Assembly: GCF_001949145.1 (NCBI RefSeq)
Contig: NW_019091606.1
Span: 1-17,839, forward strand
Length of the DNA: 17,839 nt
Direction of reading: 5' to 3'
Origin: Acanthaster planci
Taxonomy: Eukaryota; Echinodermata; Asteroidea; Valvatida; Acanthasteridae
Numbering within the stretch: the first letter of the stretch is position 1; each line of letters starts with the position of its first letter. The notes beneath the pieces were generated by a model. The model had not been told where the DNA came from. It saw only the letters and a program-made list of their open reading frames with translations, and made no database searches. Both the position numbers and the translations under genes were made by a program. Positions 1 to 8,686 of the stretch are shown one piece after another.

Positions 1-104
1 CATCCATCCATCCATCCATCCATCCATCCATCCATCCATCCATCCATCCATCCATCCATCCATCCATCCATCCATCCATCCATCCATCCATCCATCCATC
101 CATC
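1..104. repeat. (CATC)n tetranucleotide microsatellite
   Basis: Twenty-six uninterrupted CATC units run from the left edge of the window and stop before GTCTG. The array continues past the edge, so its true length is unknown. Perfect homogeneity suggests a recently expanded or still slipping tract. It lies on the 3' side of the last exon I could place on the minus strand, so it is probably intronic. Confidence 0.97.
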
Positions 105-298
105 GTCTGTTTGAATACATAACTTGTTTTAACCGAAACTTGGTAACTGAATATCAGGGAAAAGTGGCTTATTTGATGAACAACATCATTACCCTTTCTA
201 AAGGAGATCAATAACAAACTTAAAAGTTATCTTTTTACAGAACATCGGCAAAGAATGCCTGTAGGAAATGGTACTTATGGGAAATAGTTTATACTTAC
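105..298. other. probable intron after the last visible exon
   Basis: AT-rich sequence starting with a strong minus-strand donor, GTAAGT, at 298-293. I see no further exon before the microsatellite. The host gene is expected to continue beyond the left edge because the last exon ends in phase 1 without a stop. Confidence 0.6.
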
Positions 299-349
299 GA
301 GAGCGCATTGGTTGTGGGGTCGTTTCAATTTGAGAACTTCCTGGAGGAC
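299..349 (-). CDS. 51-nt Pro/Ser/Thr linker exon (last visible exon of the TIL/VWC gene)
   Basis: Read on the minus strand, the exon is bounded by acceptor ...AATGTAG and donor GTAAGT. It is exactly 51 nt and enters and leaves in phase 1, so it can be included or skipped without changing frame. It encodes PPGSSQIETTPQPMRS between two split codons. It has no cysteines and is rich in Pro, Ser and Thr, as expected for an O-glycosylated spacer between cysteine-rich modules. It is clearly related to the 51-nt exon at 1346-1396 (33 of 51 bases and 9 of 16 complete-codon residues identical by hand count), which indicates exon duplication. Small non-domain exons are hard to prove without transcripts, but the paralogous copy and matching phases support it. 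Confidence 0.65.
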
Positions 350-1345
350 CTACATTAACAAAGGTAGTCTGGTTCAGATGGGAGCAATTGGGGAACTGTG
401 CTTCAATCACAAATATTTAAGTTCACAAGTACAAAGGAAATACCCCACAAAAATAAAGATGTAAGAGTGAGGGAACGGGTGTTTACATGGAGTTTCAGTA
501 CATCTGGCTTTATGTTAACCGAAGCTTACACACAGGGGAACGTTTTGTAAAGTAACTTTTTGAATTTCCGGTATTTTGGTATTCATTGCTTATTTTAAAA
601 GTATAAAGTTATGATATAACTCTGAAACATATTTTTCTTTTTAACGTTGTATACACGTTAATTTGACGTCTAGTCTTACTTCGTCAACGTCTTTGATGAT
701 GTCTTCCATGCGGTCAGGACACATCAACAAAAGAATGGGCTGTTTTTACTTAAAAATCCACCTTGGTACTTTTGAAATGGAATCAAAGGTTAAACATGTG
801 TGTGAAAGGTCATCCTGACCCTGGGTTCACAAAGCTAAACCTTCACAACATCAAGGAAAGACCACGTTCTTCTGATTCTTTTGATATTCGATTGGATATA
901 TTCGATGAAAATTGAGAGGGTTGTATTTCGTTTTACTAAAAGGATTAACTTTTAAGTGGAAACTGTCCATTTTTGTCGGCTTAAAGTTGACATGTATTTA
1001 TAATTCATTGATGTCTGCAAGCATAGCAATTTCTTTTCCAAATCTGCAGGTTAAAAGGTGTGTTAATCTGACATGGATTGACCCATTTATGGAATACTCT
1101 TAGAAGGTCACGATATTTTGACAGATGTTGACCTCCAAATTGGAAATACAACGAGGTTTTTGAACAGATTTTACGGTCTACTTTTCATTTGTGTCATTTA
1201 AAAAGTATCTACAGTAAAAGTTACGTCCGTGGTTTGATGATGAACATCAATCAACCCTTTATTTCTTTCGTATTAAGTTCAAAGTACTTATCCAATATGA
1301 TTCCTGACACACCCTAGGAATTGGGATAAATGTCTTTTTACATAC
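350..1345. other. intron between the two 51-nt linker exons
   Basis: About 1 kb of AT-rich sequence between the GTATGT donor at 1345-1340 and the acceptor at 351-350. Open frames here are short, cysteine-poor and lack flanking splice signals. I see no further exon or clear repeat. Confidence 0.6.
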
Positions 1346-1396
1346 GGGAACGCGTTGGCTTCGTAGTTGTTTCAACCTCTGAACCAGCAGGGGGAC
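1346..1396 (-). CDS. 51-nt Pro/Thr linker exon, paralogue of 299-349
   Basis: Minus-strand exon with acceptor ...TGATCAG and donor GTATGT, 51 nt, phase 1 at both ends. It encodes PPAGSEVETTTKPTRS, matching the downstream linker exon in length, phase, the opening Pro-Pro, the central Glu-Thr-Thr and the closing Arg-Ser. It has no cysteine and probably forms an extended O-glycosylated spacer after the fourth VWC domain. The flanking introns do not look alike by eye, so the duplication is either old or limited to the exon. Confidence 0.65.
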
Positions 1397-2724
1397 CTGA
1401 TCACAAAAAAGTAAAGTCGAACAGTAACAGTCAGACTTTAACCTGACGGAAAGTTAAATTAATATGGTTGCACTTACACCCTGAAACCCTTCGAAACAGA
1501 TCAACTTTCTTGCTAAATTAATACCTTTTGTTTTAAAATTACAGATGTTGGATGAATTTAGCTGGGAATTCGTTTTTACCTCAATGCCAGATCATCTGAC
1601 TATGATGGTTGAGGCATATACTTAATCTTTTATGATCGACCTGTGCTTGAACTCCAAAGTTAAAAGAGCATGGAATTCCGTAAGCATAAAGATTTTGAGG
1701 GTGTGCAAACAAGGCATTGATTGTTGTAACTATGAAAAGTTCACAGGATTTTGTCAATTTCAGTAAGGTATTTGTTTTACTGATGACCAACGTCTTACCT
1801 TTTACACATCTTAATCTTAATTTATTTTCATCGTCAAAACTGTCGAGTCAAATATTCACATCGAACTGAGAACATTTTGCAGTGAAAGGGAGAGAGAGGC
1901 TTGGTAGGCATTAGAGTAGTGGGGGGGGACTGTTGGGTACGGTTCTCCGGGTTGTGAGGAAGCCATAATTATCATGTGTCTGATAGGGTTGTAGGCCTAT
2001 CCTTTAAAGTGTAGCTTCAATGAATTTTTCTTCCTCATAATTTTTCTGCATTTTTGTTCCACAATGTATGAAAACTCGTACACACTCCTATTTTGTTAAA
2101 CGTCCTGGAAAGTGCACATTTTGAAACATCTAAATTATCCGTGTTTTCTCTGACAACTGAGGGCGCTGTCGCTGTGAAGTCATCTAGGGAAGACATGATT
2201 CAGCGCATAGGTATTTCTGTTCAAATTGTGAACCCAGAATTTACAAACTGAAAACATTTCTGAGAGGGATTGATGGTTTCTTATTGCTATGCACATAAAC
2301 AAAAATGAATCAGCAAAGAAGAGAAAACTTAGTCCAGGAACATCTACAAAAACGCAGGACTTTTAGTGTACAAACCAATGTAACATTCAGGCTTCTTCCT
2401 GAGATGGCATTACAGTTTTGCTCATGAATATGGAAATATCATTAGCATAAAAACTAAAATGGCATCAAAATACCCTTTGAAATAGTGAAACCAAAGTTGA
2501 AAGTAATGTTTACTGAAGTACAAACGTGCATTTTTTTGGTTTGTAATCAAAAACATTGATTGCAGCTACCCTTTAACTTCAAACAGGCAAAAGTGCTGAA
2601 TCCAAAAGACAATCACTTTAAATTAAATTGAATCAGAATGATCAGTTAATCTTTTACCGTAGTTAAAACTTAACATCTGAGCTGACAACAGATTTTACAC
2701 GCGGAGGATAAATGTTTCCAGTAC
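1397..2724. other. intron between VWC exon and linker exons
   Basis: About 1.3 kb without a supported gene. A minus-strand open frame at 1581-1790 has a few cysteines but no convincing acceptor/donor pair and does not match the TIL or VWC spacing. A G-run (GGGGGGGGG) lies near 1921. Nothing else is recognised. Confidence 0.55.
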
Positions 2725-2878
2725 CTGTTGTTTGTGTCTTGTTCTTCAAAGTGCAATCACGAAGAAGTGTGCAAACCATAGTGTATTCAACATTCCAAGG
2801 AGTGATGCTTTCGTCAATTACGCCAGAGATTTTCACACATTCACATATTTCACAATCTTGGATTACTGACTCCCCTTC
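2725..2878 (-). CDS. exon encoding the main part of the fourth VWC-like domain
   Basis: The minus-strand exon follows a good acceptor (TTTTTACAG) and ends at GTACTG, a weaker but acceptable donor. It enters in phase 0 and leaves in phase 1, giving 51 codons. The first 14 residues, EGESVIQDCEICEC, carry the CxxCxC motif of von Willebrand factor type C domains. Two more cysteines follow (MVCTLLRDC). The domain begins in the preceding exon (Cys 76 to Tyr 84 at 3160-3413), the same split-by-a-phase-0-intron arrangement as the third VWC at 6363-5863. The CC-x-C end of a full VWC is missing, so the domain is divergent or truncated, or a further exon has been missed. The exon ends with KNKTQTT, an N-glycosylation sequon at the start of the linker region. 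Confidence 0.75.
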
Positions 2879-3159
2879 CTGTAAAAATGAACATAATTTA
2901 TTGGGTTTATCATATTGATGTTACAACGATGGCAATGCGTCCTTTGATACCTGTTCCAACTGCCATTACTCATCAATCAGATTGCGTTGACTGTTGTCCA
3001 ACTTTCTTGGTGCGTGACTCCTGAACTGGGTTCAAGCTATTTAACTAAAAGTGTTGCACTTGTAGATTCCCTTTTTAAAACTAGCCTGTGCAAAGGAGCT
3101 GAGGATCATATGTATTTTAATATCAAAATAGCTCTGTCTTATAAAAGAAGTATACCCAC

Positions 3160-3413
3160 ATATAAATAGTGGTTACTGTGTGCACAGTCTGGCTTGCAGC
3201 TCTCCACCTCGACGCACATGGACGTATTAAATTGGAATCCAAGTTGGTCCACAGCCTCTCCCTCTTCATCTTTCACATAACCTTCCTTGCATTTGCAGTG
3301 CTGGGTAGCATTGAAGAACTTTGCGAATTCCGACTTACAGATAGTTGAATTGTAGAATAATTCATACTCCAGTTGTGATTTGTCACAGCTTACATGGCAT
3401 ACATTTTGACAAT
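3160..3413 (-). CDS. 8-Cys TIL-like module plus start of fourth VWC
   Basis: The minus-strand exon runs from acceptor TTTTTTTAG to donor GTGGGT and encodes 84 codons, phase 1 in and phase 0 out. Cysteines sit at residues 1, 5, 9, 25, 39, 41, 66 and 72, with Cys76 opening the next VWC. The second half contains CKCKEGYVKDEEG followed by MCVEVESC, the CxC..G...C....C signature of the trypsin-inhibitor-like (TIL) fold. However, there are eight cysteines instead of ten and an insert of about 24 residues between Cys6 and Cys7. It is a close paralogue of 4130-4384. Sequons NST, NAT and NTS suggest heavy N-glycosylation. An earlier donor at CACACA|GTAACC would leave phase 1 and fail to match the phase-0 start at 2878, so I preferred GTGGGT. 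Confidence 0.78.
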
Positions 3414-3866
3414 CTAAAAAAAGAAGGAAAGAAATGAAACTTAGGATGAATTAGTTTAATGTTTGTGTGTCTATCCTCAATCCTAATTGAAAATGTTTTG
3501 GTTCTCTTAAACATGCCATACTGACCTCTACATAACTTGGCAACTAATTAGGATCTAGCATTGTAAAACTTAAGTGAAATCGTCCATTGGTGCAGCCCTA
3601 CAGTCTACTGCCTGCAACCTACGCAGATTACCAATATATATCCATTATTTCCTAGTCCATTACTTCCATTCGCTAAATTCTCGATCACCAATTGTGCGCC
3701 CCCACTCACTCGCCCCCCGCGAAGGCGTCGGCCATGTTCGTCCTCTTTTTTGATGCGTGAAGTGCACCAAGCCGTTTGGGGAGGGGGGGAAAGAGATTGG
3801 TAATCTGGTAGGTATGTGGTAGTAGACTCAACACACATTAGGTGAGAGAGAGATTATTTTACTTAC
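3414..3866. other. intron with an inverted-repeat element
   Basis: The intron between the linker exon and the second 8-Cys exon. More than half of it is occupied by an inverted-repeat element at 3602-3828. The rest is AT-rich with no recognised feature. Confidence 0.7.
3602..3828. mobile_element. MITE-like element with ~34-bp terminal inverted repeats
   Basis: The left arm (3602-3635) and right arm (3796-3828) are reverse complements over about 33 bases with a handful of mismatches. AGTCTACT at 3602-3609 pairs with AGTAGACT at 3821-3828, and AGATTACCAAT at 3625-3635 pairs exactly with ATTGGTAATCT at 3796-3806. The interior is unusually GC-rich for this window (C-runs near 3700, G-run near 3783) and has no transposase. 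The 227-bp size, inverted ends and lack of coding capacity fit a non-autonomous DNA transposon. I could not find an unambiguous target-site duplication, so the superfamily is not assigned. Confidence 0.55.
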
Positions 3867-3920
3867 ATGGAAATTCAGTTGTTGTGACAGATGTTAACTC
3901 TTGTTTTTCTGTTGTAGCAA
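3867..3920 (-). CDS. 54-nt Thr-rich linker exon between the two 8-Cys modules
   Basis: The minus-strand exon has acceptor AATGTTTAG and a consensus donor GTAAGT, 54 nt, phase 1 at both ends. It encodes ATTEKQELTSVTTTEFP, with no cysteine and seven Ser/Thr, a probable O-glycosylated hinge. It separates the two paralogous 8-Cys exons and is frame-neutral if skipped. Confidence 0.65.
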
Positions 3921-4129
3921 CTAAACATTAAACAAAATAAAATTACGTGCACATTTTACAAAAAAGTTCTTTGTGATTCCAGTATTTGACATCAACAACT
4001 ATCAGAAAGATCTACTTCTTACAGTGTCATTATGATTTTCATTAATTACATGAGTCTTTCTTATTGCTGAATACAGTGCCAACGGTTACGTCTTCCAAGA
4101 ATAACACATGTTCTCATCAGGAAACTTAC

Positions 4130-4384
4130 CTTCAAGGCAGATATCAAATTTAATGCACATCCCAGACTTGAACGTGTATCCTAACAATTCTTCTAAAGGA
4201 CCTCCTGAAACATCTTTAACAAATCCCTCGTTGCAGGAACAGTTGGGCTTGTTATTGAATAAGTCACTAAACACTGGATTGCACTGAGACTCCTCAGAAA
4301 ATGGCGCACTGTCGGACTTATTTGTGAAAGCCAACTGTTGCTCACAGGACAGCGGTTCATCTACGTAGCAAATATCTGGGCATT
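4130..4384 (-). CDS. 8-Cys TIL-like module (first copy)
   Basis: The minus-strand exon has acceptor TTTTAAAG, consensus donor GTAAGT, 255 nt, phase 1 at both ends and 84 full codons. Cysteines fall at residues 1, 5, 13, 34, 48, 50, 76 and 82. Key segments are CSCNEGFVKD and GMCIKFDIC, again the C-terminal half of a TIL-like fold. Relative to 3160-3413 the spacing is conserved at x3 (Cys1-2), x13 (Cys4-5), x1 (Cys5-6), x25/x24 (Cys6-7) and x5 (Cys7-8). Shared residues include GxVKD, LGxxF and MC before Cys7. One sequon (NKS) is present. Unlike the second copy it is not followed directly by a VWC but by a Thr-rich linker. The exon is symmetric (1-1), so it can be shuffled or skipped as a unit. 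Confidence 0.8.
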
Positions 4385-4922
4385 CTTTAAAAGACAATGT
4401 TGAAAAAATTTCTTTTAGATCATTTCAAACGAGTCAAACTGAAATACACCGACTGCGTATTGGAATGCCAACAATTAGGACGCCTTAAAACCCTCAAATC
4501 TGCGGACGTAATAAAATGACACTGTGAATCCGACTGACAGTTTCGCACTGTTAGTTAATACTCCGCATCCCCCTCACTCATCAACAACGAAGGTGAAAAC
4601 CGCAATGTCCCTTTCAATTTCTAAGGTTAAGGATCATAAAATCTCTGTTTTACAATGGAACCCCTGCGTCATGAGGGCTGGGTGGTCTTAAAGATTTTAT
4701 AACGCATTAAAATACACAACGAAGCATTCACCTTTGCCACTTTAGCGTTGGAAGAAGCTCGATATACCACAAAACCGTGGTATGTCCAGTGGCAGCCCTA
4801 ACAGCTAAAGCTTGTTGAAACCCACAATGCTTTCAACCTGCAAACCAAATCCCCCAAAATACACGTACAGAAATGGATAAGTTTGATTCACAAAAAGATA
4901 ACAGAAGATCGTCAAAGCTTAC
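4385..4922. other. intron, no gene seen
   Basis: About 540 bp of AT-rich intron. One small hairpin is visible: ATACCAC at 4764-4770 pairs with GTGGTAT at 4777-4783 around a 6-base loop. No exon or element is recognised. Confidence 0.6.
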
Positions 4923-4982
4923 CATTTGAAGCTGGTGGTGTTTCTGGTGATGGTACTGAGGTTACCAGCTCAGGAATGGGTC
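4923..4982 (-). CDS. 60-nt Pro/Ser/Thr linker exon
   Basis: The minus-strand exon has acceptor CTGCTACAG and donor GTAAGC, 60 nt, phase 1 at both ends. It encodes PIPELVTSVPSPETPPASN, with no cysteine and six prolines. It joins the third VWC to the first 8-Cys module and belongs to the same class of symmetric spacer exons as 3867-3920, 1346-1396, 299-349 and 17267-17305. Confidence 0.65.
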
Positions 4983-5419
4983 CTGTAGCAGGATTAAGGG
5001 CAAAGTATTACAATGTGTCGTTTAAATTGTAGATCTCCTTAGCCCTGGAATGTTGTCCTTTTTCGTACATATATACATCCTATTGACCCCCAAATAAAAA
5101 CTTGATAAGCCACCGCAGTGGCATTTCATTCATCAAAATTAGAAGGTACATGTTTGACAGTTCCTATAAAAGCATTCCAGATGCATGTACGATGTATTTA
5201 GCCTAGAGTTAGGCCTAATTGATTTCAAAGCAGTCACAAACTAAACTTAAGCAACACAAAACTTGACAGGTAATTTTAGTTGATGCGTCTCGCTATATAT
5301 AGCAGTTTTTGGAGCTGCACACCAGAATGGGATCGCCTACCATAGGGGATGCGAAGTTTGAAGTAATTTGTTCTGGGAAAAGAGCCACAATCCTTATCTC
5401 TGTCCCTGTGGATACTTAC
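4983..5419. other. intron, no gene seen
   Basis: AT-rich intron between the end of the third VWC and the Pro-rich linker. No repeat or additional exon is recognised. Confidence 0.6.
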
Positions 5420-5465
5420 TGCAACGAGCACAGCATTCACCTTCGACACTATATGGCTCGTATCC
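5420..5465 (-). CDS. exon encoding the C-terminal end of the third VWC domain
   Basis: The minus-strand exon has acceptor TTCGTATAG and consensus donor GTAAGT, 46 nt, phase 0 in and phase 1 out. It encodes GYEPYSVEGECCARC. The G-x-CC-x-x-C ending is the diagnostic close of a von Willebrand type C domain and completes the cysteines begun at 6363-6406 and 5863-5967. The phase-1 exit matches the following linker exon. Its domain fit makes it much more secure than its length would suggest. Confidence 0.78.
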
Positions 5466-5862
5466 CTATACGAATAAAAGAAACAGTCGTTAAATGATGT
5501 TTGGTCAGTTATTGCTTTTAACGTTTGCTTTTCGCAGTTTTGTTGGTTTGGAATTGAATTCATTTTCACGCACTCCAAACAAAATAATCTGGCTAGTTTG
5601 TTTTCTCCTGTTTTCGAGCTCAGAAGTCAGGCATCCCCAGCACCCAAACAAAAATTCAGGAGATTTTATTATAAGATGTTGCGCAATGAACAGCATTTCA
5701 TTTTGAAGACAGGTACCACCCCATTACGACTAACGGTACAAACTATACAAATCTAATTAAAAAGCCTCACTTTGGAAAGTAACAGGTCGGATTCGCCGTT
5801 TGCAGTTTAGCCAGTTAAATGTTTTGAAATCAAAGCTAAAAGTATGCGAGGAAGATACTCAC
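5466..5862. other. intron within the third VWC, no gene seen
   Basis: Contains overlapping short open frames on both strands but none with splice signals or recognisable domains. It is a phase-0 intron that splits the VWC domain. Confidence 0.6.
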
Positions 5863-5967
5863 AATTTGACATGGTGGTTCCTGACACACAGTCTCCCGAC
5901 AGATGACATTGCCACTCTGAGAACATTCACATTCCTCACACATATTTGGCATCCAGACTTCACCAAC
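5863..5967 (-). CDS. exon encoding the core of the third VWC domain
   Basis: The minus-strand exon has acceptor ACTTTCTGAAG and donor GTGAGT, 105 nt, phase 0 at both ends. It encodes 35 residues with VGEVWMPNMCEECECSQSG followed by VICRETVCQEPPC. This is a textbook VWC core: G-x-x-W, then CxxCxC, then C-x4-C-x4-C. VWC domains in extracellular proteins mediate oligomerisation or growth-factor binding. Which applies here cannot be told. Confidence 0.88.
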
Positions 5968-6362
5968 CTTCAGAAAGTATAAACAGCTGTTTGAAATGGT
6001 CACGTGCGAAGCGGTGTAATGTTATTATACAAGTGTGCCTGCTTCCATTCTACTTTTGCCTTGACAGTTACATATTAAAATATGTTTGTTGCTAACGTTT
6101 AAAAAAGGCAAGGAAACATGACAATGACTTTAGGAAACTCTTAAGAGTTCAGTTGTGTTCCAAATTGAATTAAAAATTTGGTCTAATACCCAAACAAATA
6201 ATAATAGATATTGGGTTATGAGAAAACAAAATGATGTTGACACCACTTTTACCTTTTCGTGAATATTTGTATGATGTACCTTGAAAACGTAAAAGTATTT
6301 AATTTGCTCTTAAAAATCACAAGATCGTTTTGCTTTTCCATTAATCAGCTGTAAAAACTTAC
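5968..6362. other. intron within the third VWC, no gene seen
   Basis: AT-rich, phase-0 intron beginning with GTAAGT on the minus strand. No recognised feature. Confidence 0.6.
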
Positions 6363-6406
6363 AGATCTGTAAACACCAACAGGATCCTCGTCATGTTTGC
6401 AACGTT
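6363..6406 (-). CDS. 44-nt exon starting the third VWC domain
   Basis: The minus-strand exon has acceptor GGCAATAG and consensus donor GTAAGT, 44 nt, phase 1 in and phase 0 out. It encodes RCKHDEDPVGVYRS, supplying the first cysteine and the G-x-Y that precede the VWC core in the next exon. The phase pattern (1 to 0, then a phase-0 core) matches the other VWC domains of this gene. Confidence 0.68.
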
Positions 6407-7236
6407 CTATTGCCAAAAAGGGACAAACAACAACAAGGTATTTTAGGTGAATCCCAAATGAAAGTTATTTGAAAGGAAAAATTCAAAAGCAGCTGGTGTA
6501 AGATGGCACAAACATCCTTGTAAATGCCATTCAATGTCATTGCTTTAATTAACCGTAAAAGGGCAACACCAAACCCATCTATACCCAGTACATGTATTAT
6601 TAATGTTATCGATGAACATTTTCACATAATTCATTATTTGCACAATAGTATCTGTTGACAAATTGAGCCTTAATTCCTGGAGGGGGTTTCAAAAAATATC
6701 CCTGCGGAAATATTTCCAAATGACTTCATGGACCTTTTAGGTGGTAGTATCATGAAAGGGGGACAGTCCAGACTATACCCAATCACAAACACCGATACTA
6801 TAGAAAACGAGGCCGTGTAATGGACTCACGCAATATATCACATTTTTTTCTGTGCTTGCAAAATAACTCAAAAGTTTCTTTTGTGCCATTTTTAACCAAC
6901 ACTTATAAAGCTCGATCTTGATCCATGCTTTGATATGGCATGTGTGGTGGTATAGTAATGGTTATTCTGCAGTGAAATATCACTTTCGACAGGCAAAATC
7001 TGAGAAATGATTTTTGGACTGTTTCATGTATTTTTGAACGGTAGTCTGAAATACTGATGACTTATCTCTAAACTTTGTCTAAGTTACTGAATATAATTGG
7101 TTACTATAAGCTTGTTAAAATACCTTAACCCTTTCAGGACAAGCAAAATATTTGTATCGAGAAAATTTGTATCAAAACAGTTTCACAGCATCACTTTGTT
7201 GCTTTTGTAAGAGCAAAGATAAAACTACACACCCAC
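6407..7236. other. intron, no gene seen
   Basis: About 830 bp of AT-rich sequence between the second and third VWC domains, in phase 1. No open frame with domain similarity, repeat pair or RNA-like structure was found. Confidence 0.6.
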
Positions 7237-7294
7237 CTTTTGGAACACAGTGGCAGCAAATCATATCGTCAGGGTCTTCATTGATGAGATCCAT
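7237..7294 (-). CDS. exon encoding the end of the second VWC domain
   Basis: The minus-strand exon has acceptor AAAAATTAG and donor GTGGGT, 58 nt, phase 0 in and phase 1 out. It encodes MDLINEDPDDMICCHCVPK. The CC-x-C ending closes the VWC begun in 7758-7871. The first Met is internal, not a start codon. The arrangement parallels 5420-5465. Confidence 0.75.
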
Positions 7295-7757
7295 CTAATT
7301 TTTAAATGAATGAAAAAGGTTGGTATTGTTGCTTTCATATTCAAATACTGTTTTAGGACCAGTTACTACTTCTCACATGAATTTGAAAACGGAACGTGAA
7401 TTTGTGACGTCAGATCAAATATTTGCGTTGCAAATTCGTAGCAAATTTCAACTGGGGTAAAATTTGTCCTGATGTCAAATTCGCTTTGTTTTTGCGGTAA
7501 CCTGAAGTACCTTTTGGCAGCACTCCGAAACCGGTGGCATAACTGGGACGAAACTGGAAACCTGGGGAGCACACTGCTTTGGAAGAGGGCACTGAAAAGC
7601 ATACAAAATTTGTTGCTCGTTTCCAGGTTTCCAGCACAGATATCAGTACGGGGATCACCTACCTGTCGAAGTTCCCTTCGTAAGTTACACCATTGTGCAA
7701 AATGTTCCTATTACTGTATAAAACGCACTCTGTATATTAGATGAATTTGAAACTCAC
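7295..7757. other. intron within the second VWC, with a 12-bp inverted repeat
   Basis: Several overlapping open frames on both strands are chance openings. A perfect 12-bp inverted repeat is present: CTGGAAACCTGG at 7554-7565 and CCAGGTTTCCAG at 7623-7634. No coding similarity is seen. Confidence 0.55.
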
Positions 7758-7871
7758 ATTTTCGCCACAGGCATCTTTGATCTCACAAAACTCGTGGCAG
7801 TCCACCAAGCAGTTATCGACATCTGTCCATTTGCACATTGTGCAATTATCCTGTCTCCAGACTTTTTCATT
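7758..7871 (-). CDS. exon encoding the core of the second VWC domain
   Basis: The minus-strand exon has acceptor TTCACACAATAG and donor GTGAGT, 114 nt, phase 0 at both ends, 38 codons. It opens with NEKVWRQDNCTMCKW, where V-W and C-x-x-C match the VWC core. The third cysteine of CxxCxC is replaced by Trp. Later come DNCLVDCHEFC and DACG. It connects directly to the CPCLFIDRM end of the TIL exon at 13752-13921, so one domain is interrupted by the 5.9-kb intron that carries the retrotransposon. An N-x-T sequon (NCT) overlaps the motif. Confidence 0.82.
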
Positions 7872-8681
7872 CTATTGTGTGAAAATGAAAAAGGATTCGA
7901 GGTGTAGTTTTCAACTTTCTGGGGGCACGGAAGTAACACTCTTTTTTTACGAAATGAGATTTGGTCAAATGGTAATTCCGTTGCCTGTTCACAGCTTGTG
8001 AGGAAATACGTCAAGTTATGCTTGTTCAGGTTTTGTAATAGTAAAATAAAGGCGAAATTCAAATTTTGGTGAACCAAAAGAATCAAATAAACCTATGAGC
8101 TTATTTCCGACGTACGATTTTAATAAATTGATGGTCATGGTTTAGAACATGCTTGATTACCAAGGGAGTAGCTTTCCGACAATTGCATTGAATTTTCAGC
8201 AGCACAGTGACATGCAATATTATAGTCACTCGTGCATGTAGCTTTGAATTATTACTATATTGGATGACCAGAGCTGGTCTTTGTTAAATTTATCTTTTCC
8301 AACTGCAAAAGGCTTGGGAAACAGTAAAATAAAATGCTCCCAGGGACTCGAACCAAGAACACCCACTCTTGCTTCATTTTGCCGTTCTTTTGTGCCTATA
8401 CAGCCCCTTATAAATGACACTGAAACTGTTACGTGATTGGTAATACTATTAAATGACCTGCCCCATTCCGAATTGCAAAAGCCTAGGTGATTAACAGCGA
8501 AGTGTGGTCGGGTTGGGTGTCATCGGAAGTGTCAAGTGAAACAGCGTACTATTTAACCGATGCACAGAGACCAATAGAGATAGGATCTATCCGGATAAGT
8601 AGCAGCAGTGGATTCAATGGCGGAAATTTGCTCTTCGGACTGTAGGGATACGGATACATAATGTGAAAAAAACCCAAATGC
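7872..8681. other. 3' part of the 5.9-kb intron
   Basis: AT-rich intron on the left side of the LTR element, downstream of it in transcription order. A tRNA B-box-like match lies at 8344-8354. No exon is recognised. Confidence 0.6.
8344..8354 (-). other. tRNA B-box-like motif, possible SINE relic
   Basis: On the minus strand GGTTCGAGTCC is an exact match to the RNA polymerase III internal B-box consensus GGTTCGANTCC, followed by CTGGGAGC. I cannot find a matching A box at the right distance or a cloverleaf, so an intact tRNA is ruled out. A decayed tRNA-derived SINE or chance are both possible. Confidence 0.25.
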
Positions 8682-8686
8682 CCAAC
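8682..8686. repeat. left target-site duplication of the LTR element
   Basis: CCAAC lies immediately before the 5' LTR and recurs immediately after the 3' LTR at 13294-13298. A 5-bp duplication is usual for Ty3/Gypsy integrases and fixes the element borders. Confidence 0.85.

Noticed and set aside
1581-1790. Minus-strand open frame with three cysteines as a possible exon
   Set aside because: Cysteine spacing does not match TIL, VWC or the 8-Cys module, and no phase-compatible acceptor and donor pair is evident.
3171-3188. Alternative donors GTGCAC or GTAACC for the second 8-Cys exon
   Set aside because: Both would leave phase 1, which does not fit the phase-0 start of the next VWC exon, and would cut off the VWC start seen in the same frame.
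3605-3838. Minus-strand 77-codon open frame
   Set aside because: It lies almost exactly within the inverted-repeat element 3602-3828 and shows no domain or splice context.
5309-5706. Plus-strand open frames
   Set aside because: They overlap the antisense VWC exon 5420-5465 and intron sequence, with no recognisable domain. Chance openings.
7366-7744. Several overlapping open frames on both strands
   Set aside because: Intronic, no protein similarity recognised. Their overlap in several frames suggests chance plus the small 12-bp inverted repeat.
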